The notes beneath the pieces were generated by a model. It had not been told where the DNA came from. It did not search any database and was given only the letters and a program-made list of their open reading frames with translations. A program made the translations under genes and the position numbers. A stretch of DNA of 64,000 nucleotides from Pseudomonas fulva. GTDB taxonomy: Bacteria > Pseudomonadota > Gammaproteobacteria > Pseudomonadales > Pseudomonadaceae. Positions 10,601 to 17,761 of the stretch are shown one piece after another. The DNA lies in the NCBI RefSeq assembly GCF_015680705.1, contig NZ_JADNYP010000001.1, forward strand, positions 62,001 to 126,000. Direction: 5' to 3'. Every line of letters begins with the position of its first letter. Position 1 is the first letter of the stretch.

Positions 10601-11161
10601 ACTGTCCTGAGTGGTGTAGCGGCCAGCGGTGTCGAGCAGCACGGCCTGGTCGGTGAACCACCAGTCGCAGTTGCGCGTGCCCCCTACGCCGCGAACGGCG
10701 CCCTCGCCCATCTGTGCGGCCAGTGGGAAATGCAGGCCGGAGTTGGCCAGCGCGGTGGTCTTGCCCGAACCGGGCGGACCGATGATCACATACCAGGGCA
10801 GCTCGTAGAGGTTGCGCCGGCCGTCCGCGCCCAGACGCGCCTTCTTCAACAGCGCCAGGGCCTGGTCCATGCGCTGGCGCAGGGTCTCGAGCTCCCCGGC
10901 GGTGGCGATACCGGCGGGATCTGGCGCCGCCTCGGCCGCCAGTCCCTGCATGACGTTGGCCGCCTGGCGCCGGGCCTGCACCAGGCGCCACACGCGGTAG
11001 GCGATCCAGCTCGCCAGCAAGACGATGATCAACGCCCAGCGCGGCGCGGCCGGCACTAGCCAGTCGAGCAGCGGGCCAAGGAACCAGATGATCAGGCTCA
11101 GGGCCAGCAGGCCCAGCGCCGGAATCACCCAGCGCACGACAAAACCGACAAACGCCTTCAC
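7655..11161 (-). CDS. tssM: TssM (IcmF), T6SS membrane-complex core protein
   Basis: A 1168-residue inner-membrane protein. Two N-terminal membrane segments (about residues 12-30 and 41-57) lead to a cytoplasmic domain with Walker A GPPGSGKTT (128-136). A third membrane segment near residue 440 starts a long periplasmic domain ending in the TssM C-terminal beta region that contacts TssJ. The start is GTG 11161, overlapping the tssL stop. TssM with TssJ and TssL spans the envelope and anchors the baseplate. The length is typical, and the P-loop is kept, as in the NTPase-type TssM proteins. Confidence 0.95.
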   Translation of the reverse strand: MKAFVGFVVRWVIPALGLLALSLIIWFLGPLLDWLVPAAPRWALIIVLLASWIAYRVWRLVQARRQAANVMQGLAAEAAPDPAGIATAGELETLRQRMDQALALLKKARLGADGRRNLYELPWYVIIGPPGSGKTTALANSGLHFPLAAQMGEGAVRGVGGTRNCDWWFTDQAVLLDTAGRYTTQDSHAQVDKAAWLGFLDLLRSQRPRRPIDGAFVAISLSDLLLGSEAERAAHVVAIRTRIQELHTQLGVRFPIYLMLTKLDLLPGFMEFFDNLGKQERAQVWGMTFPLEQAQHEQGPLVRLGSEFALLEQRLNERLVERLQQERDPTRRDLIYGFVQQFAALRGNLDSFLDGIFKPNAFETPALLRGVYFTSGTQEGSPIDRLIGSMAQSMGLDRAHLARQNGTGRSYFIERLFSAVAFAERGLVGSNPQAERRRRWLARGALALSVALVLAVGSVWALSYRANQQYIAEVERRVAPLGKRVQTLSSAQRSVLEVLPLLDAARRLADDPPAWAKGFGLYQGDMLEREAASVYRKLLVAVFAPRLRSRIEEQLYAGGPSDYLYEALKAYLMLADAKHQDADFLKAWITFDWERNLPRDLAEQPRASLHRHLAALLDKRPPDARLDQQLIEDTRRQLQQLPIAQRVYDRVKRQPLPSGVSDFRVTDAAGRDAALVLRFKSGKPLSDPLPGIFTADGYRKAFLAASLAHSETLAEERWVLGRAPGAAGDARRLAEDVRQLYYQDSIRHWDALLADLDSVPITSVGQAADVLRVLSGPTSPLKLLLQAVARETDLRQPISLERVKDKAEQAGVDQLRQRLGGLLGEAPASAPSAPAAPVDPVTAHFAELATLVATGEGQPAPIDGLLADLNALYVQVSAMVGASGEALLGEAKTQVQAAAQRVSLGAARQPKVVQALVGTVVGSTNGTVMGGVRAQLDAAWTSEVVSVYRQSLSGRYPLVASSSRDATLEDFGQFFGVGGVMDSYFRKYLQPYVNTAGSRWSWQPGAAQKLGISSNVLSTFQRAAVIRDAFFRSGGGVRPGVRFELKPVAMDASITQFLLDLDGQQISYDHGPSRPVALQWPNPNGIGVVRLAMAPASASGRSGLTLEGPWAWFRLLDQSELVAGSSPERFNLRLRLDGLSVSCELRASSAFNPFRSRVVSGFSLPEHL

Positions 11162-12471
11162 TCGACGCCCTCCGCCAGAACAGTGATTTCGACCCGGCGA
11201 TTCTTCGCGCGACCCTGGGCGCTGTCGTTGGGCGCCAGCGGTTCGGTATCGCTCAAGCCCTGCGCGCTAAAGCGCTGCGGCTGCCCGGTGCGCGCGGCGA
11301 GGATCTGCCGGACTTCTTCGGCGCGGGCCTGGGACAGCGCCCAGTTGGACGGGAAGCGCAGCGTGGCGATCGGCCGGTTGTCGCTATGTCCGGTGATGCG
11401 CACGTCACCCTTGACCTCGGTCAGCGCTTCGGCGATGCGCAGCACCAGCGGCTTGAAATCGTTCTTGATGGCGGCGCTGGCGGACGCGAACAGTTCGTCG
11501 CCACGAATCGTCACGATCGAACGGTCTGCCGCATCCTGCACGATCACCCGGCCGGCCTTGATGTCCTCGGCCAGCAGCCCGGCCAGGCGCGGGCGCTGGG
11601 CCAGCCTGGGCTGCTCGGCGGGACGGTCCAGCGCCTGGACCGGGATCTCGCCCAGGGCGTGGATGTCGCGGAATACCGGTTCGGCGTCGGCGGCCAGTTT
11701 CAGACGCAGGCCGAACAGCACCAGCAGCAGCAACGCCAGGGCCACCGCCAGGGCGACCCACGGCGGCGCCAGGCGCGCCAGGCGGTCTGGCGCGACGGTC
11801 ACGCCGCGCCAGTGCGGCGACAGCTCACGTTCGGTCTCGCCACGCAAGCCGCGGATGGTCGCGGCGGTACGCTCACGCAAGGCTTCGAGCTGGGCCCGGC
11901 CGTCGTTCATCACCCGGTAGCGGCCTTCGAAGCCGAGGCTGATGCACAGGTAGAGCAGCTCCAGCAGGTTCAAACGTTCACGCGGGCTCTGCAGGCAGTG
12001 TTCCATCAGTTGGAAGACCTTTTCGCCACCCCAGGCTTCGTTGTGCACCGTGATCAGCAGGCTCTGCCGCCCCCAGTCGCTGGCGCTGCCCCACGGCGTG
12101 CTCAACACGGCCTCGTCCAGCGCGGTGCACAGCGCGTAACGGGCCAGCAGCACCTCGTTGCGCGGCACCTGGGCGGCCTCGGCGCGCTCCTCGAACTGGC
12201 GCAGATAGGCCAGCAGCTGCGCCCGCAGGCTGGCCGGCGCCGGATGAGCCAGGGTATTGCGCAGGCGCGTGAGCAGCGCCAGCAGAGGCCCCGCCGCCCG
12301 CTCCAGCGGGTTGAGGCCGAGCGCCTGCCCAGGCGCCAGCGGCTCGGCGGGCATGCTCAGCGGTGCCGGCGCGGCAGCGGCCGGCGCGGACGAGTTCGGC
12401 TGCGGCTCGCGACCACCGGGACGCGGCATGAACTGGGTGCGGTCGTCGGCCAGCGGATCATCCGGTTGCAT
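11158..12471 (-). CDS. tssL: TssL (DotU/IcmH) with C-terminal OmpA-type peptidoglycan-binding domain
   Basis: A 437-residue specialised TssL. A Pro/Ala-rich N-terminus precedes the cytoplasmic DotU domain (about 50-220), one membrane segment (about 235-258, rich in Leu/Val) and a periplasmic OmpA-like domain. That domain has the peptidoglycan-binding pattern TGHSDNRP, LSQARAEEVRQIL and NRRVEI. TssL anchors TssM and, in this variant, the cell wall. The gene lies 7 bp downstream of tssK and overlaps tssM. Confidence 0.95.
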   Translation of the reverse strand: MQPDDPLADDRTQFMPRPGGREPQPNSSAPAAAAPAPLSMPAEPLAPGQALGLNPLERAAGPLLALLTRLRNTLAHPAPASLRAQLLAYLRQFEERAEAAQVPRNEVLLARYALCTALDEAVLSTPWGSASDWGRQSLLITVHNEAWGGEKVFQLMEHCLQSPRERLNLLELLYLCISLGFEGRYRVMNDGRAQLEALRERTAATIRGLRGETERELSPHWRGVTVAPDRLARLAPPWVALAVALALLLLVLFGLRLKLAADAEPVFRDIHALGEIPVQALDRPAEQPRLAQRPRLAGLLAEDIKAGRVIVQDAADRSIVTIRGDELFASASAAIKNDFKPLVLRIAEALTEVKGDVRITGHSDNRPIATLRFPSNWALSQARAEEVRQILAARTGQPQRFSAQGLSDTEPLAPNDSAQGRAKNRRVEITVLAEGVE

Positions 12472-12477
12472 CGCGAC

Positions 12478-13812
12478 TTATCCTCGAATGGCCCAGAAGG
12501 CCAGGCTCAGGCCGGGGAACTCGCCGGCGACATAAAAGGCGAAGCCGCCGGACTGCCGCAACTGCTGCCAATGTTCGCTGCCACGGTCGAGCTCGAAGTA
12601 GGTGGCCCCGGCATGGAACGGGATCTGCCGGGGCGCCACTGGCAGCGGCAACAGGCCGATCCCCGGAAGTTGCAGGTTGACCAGGTCACGGATGTGCTCA
12701 ACCGAGCCGATCTTGCTCTGCTGACCGAAACGGCTGCGCAGCGTCTCGCCTGGCACGTCCGCGCGCACCACCAGCACGAAGCTGGCGCTGTCGAGCAGGC
12801 TGCGGTCGGCGAGCATACCGACATGGATGCCATAGGCCTTTTCCACCAGAGGGATGGCCACTGCCTTGCTGTCGATCAGCATCGACAGCGCTTCACGCAG
12901 GTCGGCGATGACCGGCGCGAAGGTCGCCAACAGATCGTCGTGCTGATAGGCCGGGTAGTGTTGCGGACGGCGGCCATCGCGGGTGAACGTGGCGAATTCG
13001 CCGGCCAGTGCCACCAGCTCGCTGTACAGCCGCTCGGGATGCAGCGGGCTGAGCTGATTGAGATGCTCGATCAGTGGCTGGGCGCGATTGACCAGTTGCA
13101 ACAGCATGAAATCGGCGATCTCCGAGGCGCCGCCGTTGGCCGATGCCACCACCCGGCCGGCCAGGGCCTCGCCACGCTGGTGCAGCAGGCCCAGCAGCTC
13201 GCCGCGAAACACCGACAGGGGTTGGCTGGCGGCCACGTCCAGCAAGGGCGGGATATAGCTGTCATCGAGCACCAGGGCGCGATCGGCGCGTTTTTCTCGC
13301 ACGCGTGCCACGCCCAGCAGCGCATGGTCGCCCAGGCCGTCTTCCTCGCGCAGCAGGCGCAAGGCACGGCTGCCCAGGGCCAATGGCGCGCGGTTCTCGA
13401 ACGGTGCGTTGTCGTCGCGCACCTCGCTGACTTGGCTGATGTAGCGGGCGCCCGGGTGTGCCTCGCCCTGCTCGGCGGTGTCACGCAGGCCGGCGCGCTT
13501 GAGCGGCAAGCCCAGGTAGATCACGCCGTCACGAAAATCATCAGGGATTTCCAGCGGCGCGGGCGCCAGGTCATCGCCTGGAATGTCGAAGGGCGTGCCA
13601 TCGGGCAACAGGCCGCGAGCGCCAAGGATGGCCAGCTTGCCCTGGGTCAGCAGGCCCTGGTCGATCAGCAGTTCGGAAAAGCCCCAGGCCGCGACGCTCA
13701 GCGGGCGGCTACGAGCCTCGACCAGGTTTTCCAGGTAGCGGTCGTGTTGCTGGAAGTGCTGGGTCGTGATGAACATGCCTTCCGACCAGACCACGCGATT
13801 GTTCCAGGACAT
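12478..13812 (-). CDS. tssK: TssK, T6SS baseplate-membrane complex adaptor
   Basis: A 444-residue TssK with the conserved N-terminus WSEGMFITTQHFQQHDRY, which shows the start is complete. TssK trimers link the TssFGE wedge of the baseplate to the TssLM membrane complex. It is separated from tssJ upstream by 15 bp and from tssL by 6 bp. Confidence 0.95.
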   Translation of the reverse strand: MSWNNRVVWSEGMFITTQHFQQHDRYLENLVEARSRPLSVAAWGFSELLIDQGLLTQGKLAILGARGLLPDGTPFDIPGDDLAPAPLEIPDDFRDGVIYLGLPLKRAGLRDTAEQGEAHPGARYISQVSEVRDDNAPFENRAPLALGSRALRLLREEDGLGDHALLGVARVREKRADRALVLDDSYIPPLLDVAASQPLSVFRGELLGLLHQRGEALAGRVVASANGGASEIADFMLLQLVNRAQPLIEHLNQLSPLHPERLYSELVALAGEFATFTRDGRRPQHYPAYQHDDLLATFAPVIADLREALSMLIDSKAVAIPLVEKAYGIHVGMLADRSLLDSASFVLVVRADVPGETLRSRFGQQSKIGSVEHIRDLVNLQLPGIGLLPLPVAPRQIPFHAGATYFELDRGSEHWQQLRQSGGFAFYVAGEFPGLSLAFWAIRG

Positions 13813-13827
13813 GAGAACTCCAATTGC

Positions 13828-14325
13828 CTAGCGAACAGGCTCAGGTTGTGAAGTGGCCTCGGCGCTGCGCACGGCGCGCGCATCGAGGCTGATCTGGTAG
13901 TCCAGCGGCGGCACCGCCAGAAGGCTGCGCCAGCGGGCCTGGTCGATCTCGCGATAGCCGACCACCAGGCCGATCTGGCGCGTGGCCGGGTTCAGCGGAC
14001 GATCCACGCGCAACTGCTGGCCGGGCCGCAGCAGGACCTCGTCCTGGTCCAGCAGATCGTCGCCGAGCGTCGCCCGGGCCTGGTCGGCCAGGGCGAAATA
14101 GTCGGCGCGAGCGAAGCCGGCGCCGTGCTTCAGTTCGTAGACACGCACTCGGACCGGGGCCGGTTCGCCCGTGGCGCCTGGGTTCAGCCCGGCGGCGGCA
14201 CTGAAATACAGGCTCACCTTCGGCGCCGGCTCGGCCAGCGAAGGCGCGGTCGCCTGCGGCGCATGCGTGCTGCAGGCACCGAGCAGCGCGATGGCCAGCG
14301 CTGCGGTCAGTCTCGTTGCGTTCAT
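13828..14325 (-). CDS. tssJ: TssJ, T6SS outer-membrane lipoprotein
   Basis: A 165-residue lipoprotein: a signal peptide from MNATRLTAAL to lipobox LLGAC (acylated Cys18), then the small beta-sandwich domain that binds periplasmic TssM. The start ATG 14325 was chosen for its strong upstream AGGAG (spacing 5) and correct leader. An in-frame upstream extension would ruin the signal peptide. It lies between fha and tssK, as in P. aeruginosa. Confidence 0.92.
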   Translation of the reverse strand: MNATRLTAALAIALLGACSTHAPQATAPSLAEPAPKVSLYFSAAAGLNPGATGEPAPVRVRVYELKHGAGFARADYFALADQARATLGDDLLDQDEVLLRPGQQLRVDRPLNPATRQIGLVVGYREIDQARWRSLLAVPPLDYQISLDARAVRSAEATSQPEPVR

Positions 14326-14375
14326 TCTGCTCCTCATGACCTCACAGGTACTCTTCCAGGCCCATGGCTTACGCC

Positions 14376-15731
14376 TCATGGGCGCTTCAGCTGGCTGCCA
14401 TAGGCCTCGTAGGCACGCGCGAACTCACGGCCGAACAGGGCCTGGAATTCATCCTCGGCTTCACGCGAGATCTGCCCGTACAGCTCGGTGAACTGCTGCC
14501 AGCAATGCGCCTGGCGCGAGCCACCGAACAGCTTCGCCAACCCGGCGGCGGGCGTCAGACGGGCTTCCAGGCGCGCCGGTTCGAAACGCGCCAGCAGGTG
14601 CTTGATCGCCGCCTCCACGCCCGCCATGACCGCCAGCTGGTGATTGCGCAGGTCGTCGAAGCTGTCACGTACCGCCTGGTCTGGCGCCATAAAAGCCTGG
14701 TTGCCCTCACGCAGCAGCAACAGCAACGCTTCGTCGGCGTTGGGCGCGAACTTCAGCGGATTGTTGCGGGTCGGGGCGATCGTGGTCTGTTGCATGCGAA
14801 ACTCGCCCTTGACGCTGCTGCGGGCGCGCAGCACATCGATCAGCCCCTCCACCATCAGGCGATAACTGCGGCCGATGGCCTGCATCTGCGCCTCGGTGTC
14901 AGCGCTTTCGATACGCAGGTGTTCGATGCCGGCGCCACGCAGAAAGGCGCGAAGCAAGACGTCGTCCGCCTGGGGCGTGACTGCGGGTATGGCCGCCGGT
15001 GTGGCTGCGGGCGCTGCAGCGGCAGGCTGCGCTGGGACCTCGCCGTCGCACGCGGTAGCCTGCGGCGCAGGCGCAGGCGCAGGCGGCTGCAGTGCCGGTG
15101 CCGCAGGCGTCTCGTCGAGCAGGTTCCAGTCCTCAGGAATCAGCCCCGCTGCGGCGGCCGGCGCTGGAGCCAACGGTGGCGGCGGACAGAAGTCATGCTG
15201 CTGGGCCGGTACATGGTCAGGCAGGCTGGCCGGCGGCACGCTCGCTGGAGCGAGAAAGTCGAACAGATCCGGCAGGGTGTCATGGCTGCGGACCACCGCG
15301 GGGCTGGCCGGCGCGCTCGCCGGCAGTGGCTGCCGATCGGCCAGCTGGTTGGCCATCAACGCTTCGAAACTGTGTGCCTCGGGCTGCTCGCCCGGCAGCA
15401 TGCTCGGCCCCGCTTCGATGCGTGCCTGGATCTCGTACTCGCCGATGCGGATGATTTCGCCATCGACCAACAGCTCGCTGCTGCCACGACGCATGCGCAC
15501 GCCCGCCTGGACGAGTTCGACGCCGTTGGTGCTGTTGTCGGTCAGGTAGTAATGACCATCCTTGAACTGGATGAGGCAATGCCTGGAGGAAACCAGGCGC
15601 TGCGGATCGGGAATGACCCAGTCATTGTCCGCAGCCCGCCCGACCGTGATGGCACCGCTCTCCAGCACCATCTCCGGGCACTGCCCAGGCGTGATCTTGT
15701 GGTAACTGGTAATGGTCAGGCGAAGTGCCAT
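14376..15731 (-). CDS. fha1: FHA-domain T6SS scaffold (Fha1/TagH), target of PpkA
   Basis: A 451-residue protein with an N-terminal FHA domain (motifs VGRAADND near residue 30, SSRHC about 49-53, and NSTNG about 68-72). A Pro/Ala-rich low-complexity linker and the conserved C-terminal TagH domain follow. Fha1 is phosphorylated by PpkA in P. aeruginosa and promotes assembly of the apparatus. It is the first gene of the leftward operon. Three in-frame ATGs cluster here (15746, 15734, 15731) around GGAGG; 15731 has the best spacing. The leader overlaps an RsmA-type site (listed separately). Confidence 0.9.
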   Translation of the reverse strand: MALRLTITSYHKITPGQCPEMVLESGAITVGRAADNDWVIPDPQRLVSSRHCLIQFKDGHYYLTDNSTNGVELVQAGVRMRRGSSELLVDGEIIRIGEYEIQARIEAGPSMLPGEQPEAHSFEALMANQLADRQPLPASAPASPAVVRSHDTLPDLFDFLAPASVPPASLPDHVPAQQHDFCPPPPLAPAPAAAAGLIPEDWNLLDETPAAPALQPPAPAPAPQATACDGEVPAQPAAAAPAATPAAIPAVTPQADDVLLRAFLRGAGIEHLRIESADTEAQMQAIGRSYRLMVEGLIDVLRARSSVKGEFRMQQTTIAPTRNNPLKFAPNADEALLLLLREGNQAFMAPDQAVRDSFDDLRNHQLAVMAGVEAAIKHLLARFEPARLEARLTPAAGLAKLFGGSRQAHCWQQFTELYGQISREAEDEFQALFGREFARAYEAYGSQLKRP

Positions 15732-15735
15732 CATG

Positions 15736-15743
15736 CCTCCATG
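15736..15743 (-). promoter_or_regulatory. Candidate RsmA/CsrA binding site over the fha1 ribosome-binding site
   Basis: On the fha1 strand the sequence CATGGAGG matches the RsmA core CANGGANG. It overlaps the Shine-Dalgarno, and with the following CATG it can form a 4-bp stem with GAGG in the loop. RsmA control of the fha1 leader is known in P. aeruginosa; its operation here is inferred. Confidence 0.5.
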
Positions 15744-15792
15744 CATTATGTCAAAGTTGTCCGGGCAGTCGCTAAAGGCCCGCACGCGCCTT

Positions 15793-15798
15793 ATTATG
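15793..15798 (-). promoter_or_regulatory. Weak candidate -10 element of the fha1 operon
   Basis: CATAAT (5 of 6 to consensus) reads toward fha1 and would give a leader of about 50 nt. The region 17 bp upstream is T-rich without a good -35, so either an activator is needed or the call is wrong. Confidence 0.3.
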
Positions 15799-15868
15799 AC
15801 TTCAAAAGCCATTGAAAAATAAAGGAAAATATCAACGCGCCGGCGTTCCGCACAAACCTGTTCGGCTC

Positions 15869-15901
15869 ACCGGTTCGATACATTGGAAGTACCGGCTCGA
15901 T
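15869..15901. repeat. Two 11-bp direct repeats (ACCGGYTCGAT) 22 bp apart
   Basis: ACCGGTTCGAT at 15869-15879 and ACCGGCTCGAT at 15891-15901 differ at one base and start 22 bp apart, about two helical turns. They lie 57-89 bp upstream of the tssA -35 element, so they could be activator sites. Confidence 0.45.
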
Positions 15902-15957
15902 GGCCATGGCAGGGTTGCCGGTGTTTCACCACTGATACGCGCGGCGCGTAGCTTACC

Positions 15958-15986
15958 TTGACATCATTTTGGAAATAAACCATAAA
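15958..15986 (+). promoter_or_regulatory. Sigma-70-type promoter of the tssA operon
   Basis: A perfect -35 TTGACA (15958-15963), a 17-bp spacer and -10 CATAAA (15981-15986, 4 of 6) face tssA. Transcription would start near 15993, giving a leader of about 104 nt. Confidence 0.6.
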
Positions 15987-16001
15987 TGCGCAGCTTTTGA
16001 G

Positions 16002-16025
16002 TATCATAGTGATATTACTATGATA
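16002..16025. promoter_or_regulatory. Perfect 9-bp inverted repeat downstream of the tssA promoter
   Basis: TATCATAGT, a 6-bp spacer and ACTATGATA form a perfect dyad about +10 to +33 from the predicted start. It could be a repressor operator or an RNA hairpin in the leader. Confidence 0.5.
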
Positions 16026-16096
16026 TCAACTTTCAACTCTTCGCCAAGTTCAATGGCCCGTTCGGGCCAGTAACTTCGGAAGGACCCGCCCAGATA

Positions 16097-17161
16097 ATGG
16101 GCCGATATGGAGATCGATTTCCGGTGAATTCGCCGTTGCTGCTCGCCCCTGTTTCGATGGACTTTCCGTGTGGCGAAGACCTCGAATACGATGCTGACTT
16201 CCTGCAGCTCGAGCGTGACGCGCAGGGCCGCCCGGAGCGGGTCATGGGCGATGCCGTGCAACCGGCCGAACCACCTGCCTGGCGCGACATCGAGCAAGCC
16301 TGCCAGGGCCTGCTGCAGCGCAGCAAGGACTTGCGCATCACTCATTTTCTGACCCAGGCCGAACTGGCCTTGCATGGCGTCGAAGGCCTGGCCGACGGCC
16401 TGGAGCTGGTGCACGATCTTCTGGCCGAATACTGGCTGCACTTGCATCCGCAACTCGACGCGGCGGACGACAACGACCCCACGGTACGCATCAACGCCTT
16501 GGCGGGCCTGGCCTGCGACACCAACATCGGCTTGCTGCGCGAAGCCGTGCTGGTGCGCTCCCGCGCCTTCGGCGTGATTACCCTGCGCGCCGCCTTGCAT
16601 GCCGCCGGCATCCAGCAATCTGCCAGCGAGCAACTGTCCAGCGAGGAACTGGCCGCCGCGCTGCGTGACGTCGACGCCCAACAGCTGGAGCACTGTCGTC
16701 TGGCCCTGCAGCGGGCACGCGAAACCTGCGAGGCCATCGAGCGACGGGTCAACGAACAGGTCGGCTCGGCCAGCGGGGTCGACCTGTCGGCCCTGCGCCA
16801 GCCGCTGCGCCAGGCGCTGCAGGTCCTGGTCGACTTCGGCCCGGCGGGTGCTCAGCCCCGCGCGATCGACGAGCCCCTGACGGGCACCGCTATCGACAGC
16901 GCCGAACCCGGTGCTGCCCAGGCTGCGCCCGTGCAGCGGCCAGCCGCTCGCCCGGGCGAGATAAACAGCCGCGAGGACGTGCTGCAAAGCCTCGACCGGC
17001 TGCTTCAGTACTATGCACGCCACGAACCTTCCAGCCCGTTGCCGGTACTGCTGCGGCGGGCCCGCAACCTGGTCGATGCCGACTTCGCGACCATCGTCCG
17101 CGACCTGATCCCCGATGGCCTTTCGCAATTCGAGAACCTGCGCGGCCCGGAAGGCGACTGA
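16097..17161 (+). CDS. tssA: TssA, T6SS baseplate/sheath-priming protein
   Basis: A 354-residue protein with the ImpA_N domain near the N-terminus (FPCGEDLEYDADFLQLE at residues about 23-39 is the family hallmark). A variable middle and a conserved C-terminal segment (SREDVLQSLDRLLQYYARHEPSSP, then ARNLVDADF) follow. TssA coordinates priming and polymerisation of the tail tube and sheath at the baseplate. The length matches the short H1-type TssA. It is the first gene of the rightward operon. The start ATG 16097 has a GGAAGGA upstream at a rather long spacing; GTG 16124 is an alternative. Confidence 0.9.
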   Translation: MGRYGDRFPVNSPLLLAPVSMDFPCGEDLEYDADFLQLERDAQGRPERVMGDAVQPAEPPAWRDIEQACQGLLQRSKDLRITHFLTQAELALHGVEGLADGLELVHDLLAEYWLHLHPQLDAADDNDPTVRINALAGLACDTNIGLLREAVLVRSRAFGVITLRAALHAAGIQQSASEQLSSEELAAALRDVDAQQLEHCRLALQRARETCEAIERRVNEQVGSASGVDLSALRQPLRQALQVLVDFGPAGAQPRAIDEPLTGTAIDSAEPGAAQAAPVQRPAARPGEINSREDVLQSLDRLLQYYARHEPSSPLPVLLRRARNLVDADFATIVRDLIPDGLSQFENLRGPEGD

Positions 17162-17234
17162 ACGCCGCCAGGTCGCATGAACACCGACTCCCGCACAGAC
17201 ACAGCCGCCGCAACCGGCACCCAGGAGGAAAACA

Positions 17235-17750
17235 GTGGCGAAAGACAGCTCCCAGAAATTCATCGCGCGCAATCGTGCGCCGCGCGTGCAGATCGAATAC
17301 GACGTCGAACTGTATGGCGCCGAGAAGAAGGTCCAGCTGCCCTTTGTCATGGGCGTGCTCGCGGACCTCGCTGGCAAGCCCGCCGAGCCGCTGCCGGCCG
17401 TGGCCGAGCGCAAGTTCCTCGAGATCGACGTGGACAACTTCGACTCGCGCCTCAAGGCCATGAAACCTCGCGTGGCATTCACCGTGCCCAACGCGCTGAC
17501 CAGTGAAGGCAACCTGAGCCTGGACATGACCTTCGAGAGCATGGACGACTTCAGCCCGGCTGCGGTGGCGCGCAAGATCGATGCCTTGAACCAGCTGCTC
17601 GAGGCCCGGACCCAGCTGGCCAACCTGCTGACCTACATGGACGGCAAGACCGGTGCCGAGGACATCATCCTCAAGGCCATCAAGGACCCTGCCCTGCTGC
17701 AGGCCCTGGCCAGCGCACCCAAGCCCGCCGCCGACGAGCCGAACGCCTGA
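17235..17750 (+). CDS. tssB: TssB (VipA), T6SS contractile sheath small subunit
   Basis: A 171-residue TssB with the hallmark N-terminus (SSQKFIARNRAPRVQIEYDVE) and the core LPFVMGVLADLAG followed by KFLEIDVDNFD. It forms the contractile sheath with TssC encoded 11 bp downstream. It starts with GTG at 17235 behind AGGAGG (spacing 6). In P. aeruginosa, TssB interacts with ClpV and TagJ during sheath recycling. Confidence 0.97.
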   Translation: MAKDSSQKFIARNRAPRVQIEYDVELYGAEKKVQLPFVMGVLADLAGKPAEPLPAVAERKFLEIDVDNFDSRLKAMKPRVAFTVPNALTSEGNLSLDMTFESMDDFSPAAVARKIDALNQLLEARTQLANLLTYMDGKTGAEDIILKAIKDPALLQALASAPKPAADEPNA

Positions 17751-17761
17751 GGAGACCGACC

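Larger units (their letters stand above)
15732..16096. promoter_or_regulatory. Divergent regulatory region between the two T6SS operons
   Basis: A 365-bp gap with no convincing gene, markedly more AT-rich than its flanks. It holds the starts of both T6SS operons. Items seen are a CATAAT hexamer facing fha (15793-15798), a pair of near-identical 11-bp direct repeats (15869-15901), a consensus-like sigma-70 promoter facing tssA (15958-15986), a perfect 9-bp dyad (16002-16025) and a short GC hairpin (16055-16068). Confidence 0.7.

Noticed and set aside
8588..11059. 823-codon plus-strand frame opposite tssM
   Set aside because: Antisense shadow; tssM has P-loop and membrane segments, and the opposite frame has none.
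16055..16068. GGCCCGTTCGGGCC hairpin as a terminator before tssA
   Set aside because: The stem is short (5-6 bp), has no U-tract, and lies in the leader of the same operon. An attenuator cannot be excluded but is not supported.
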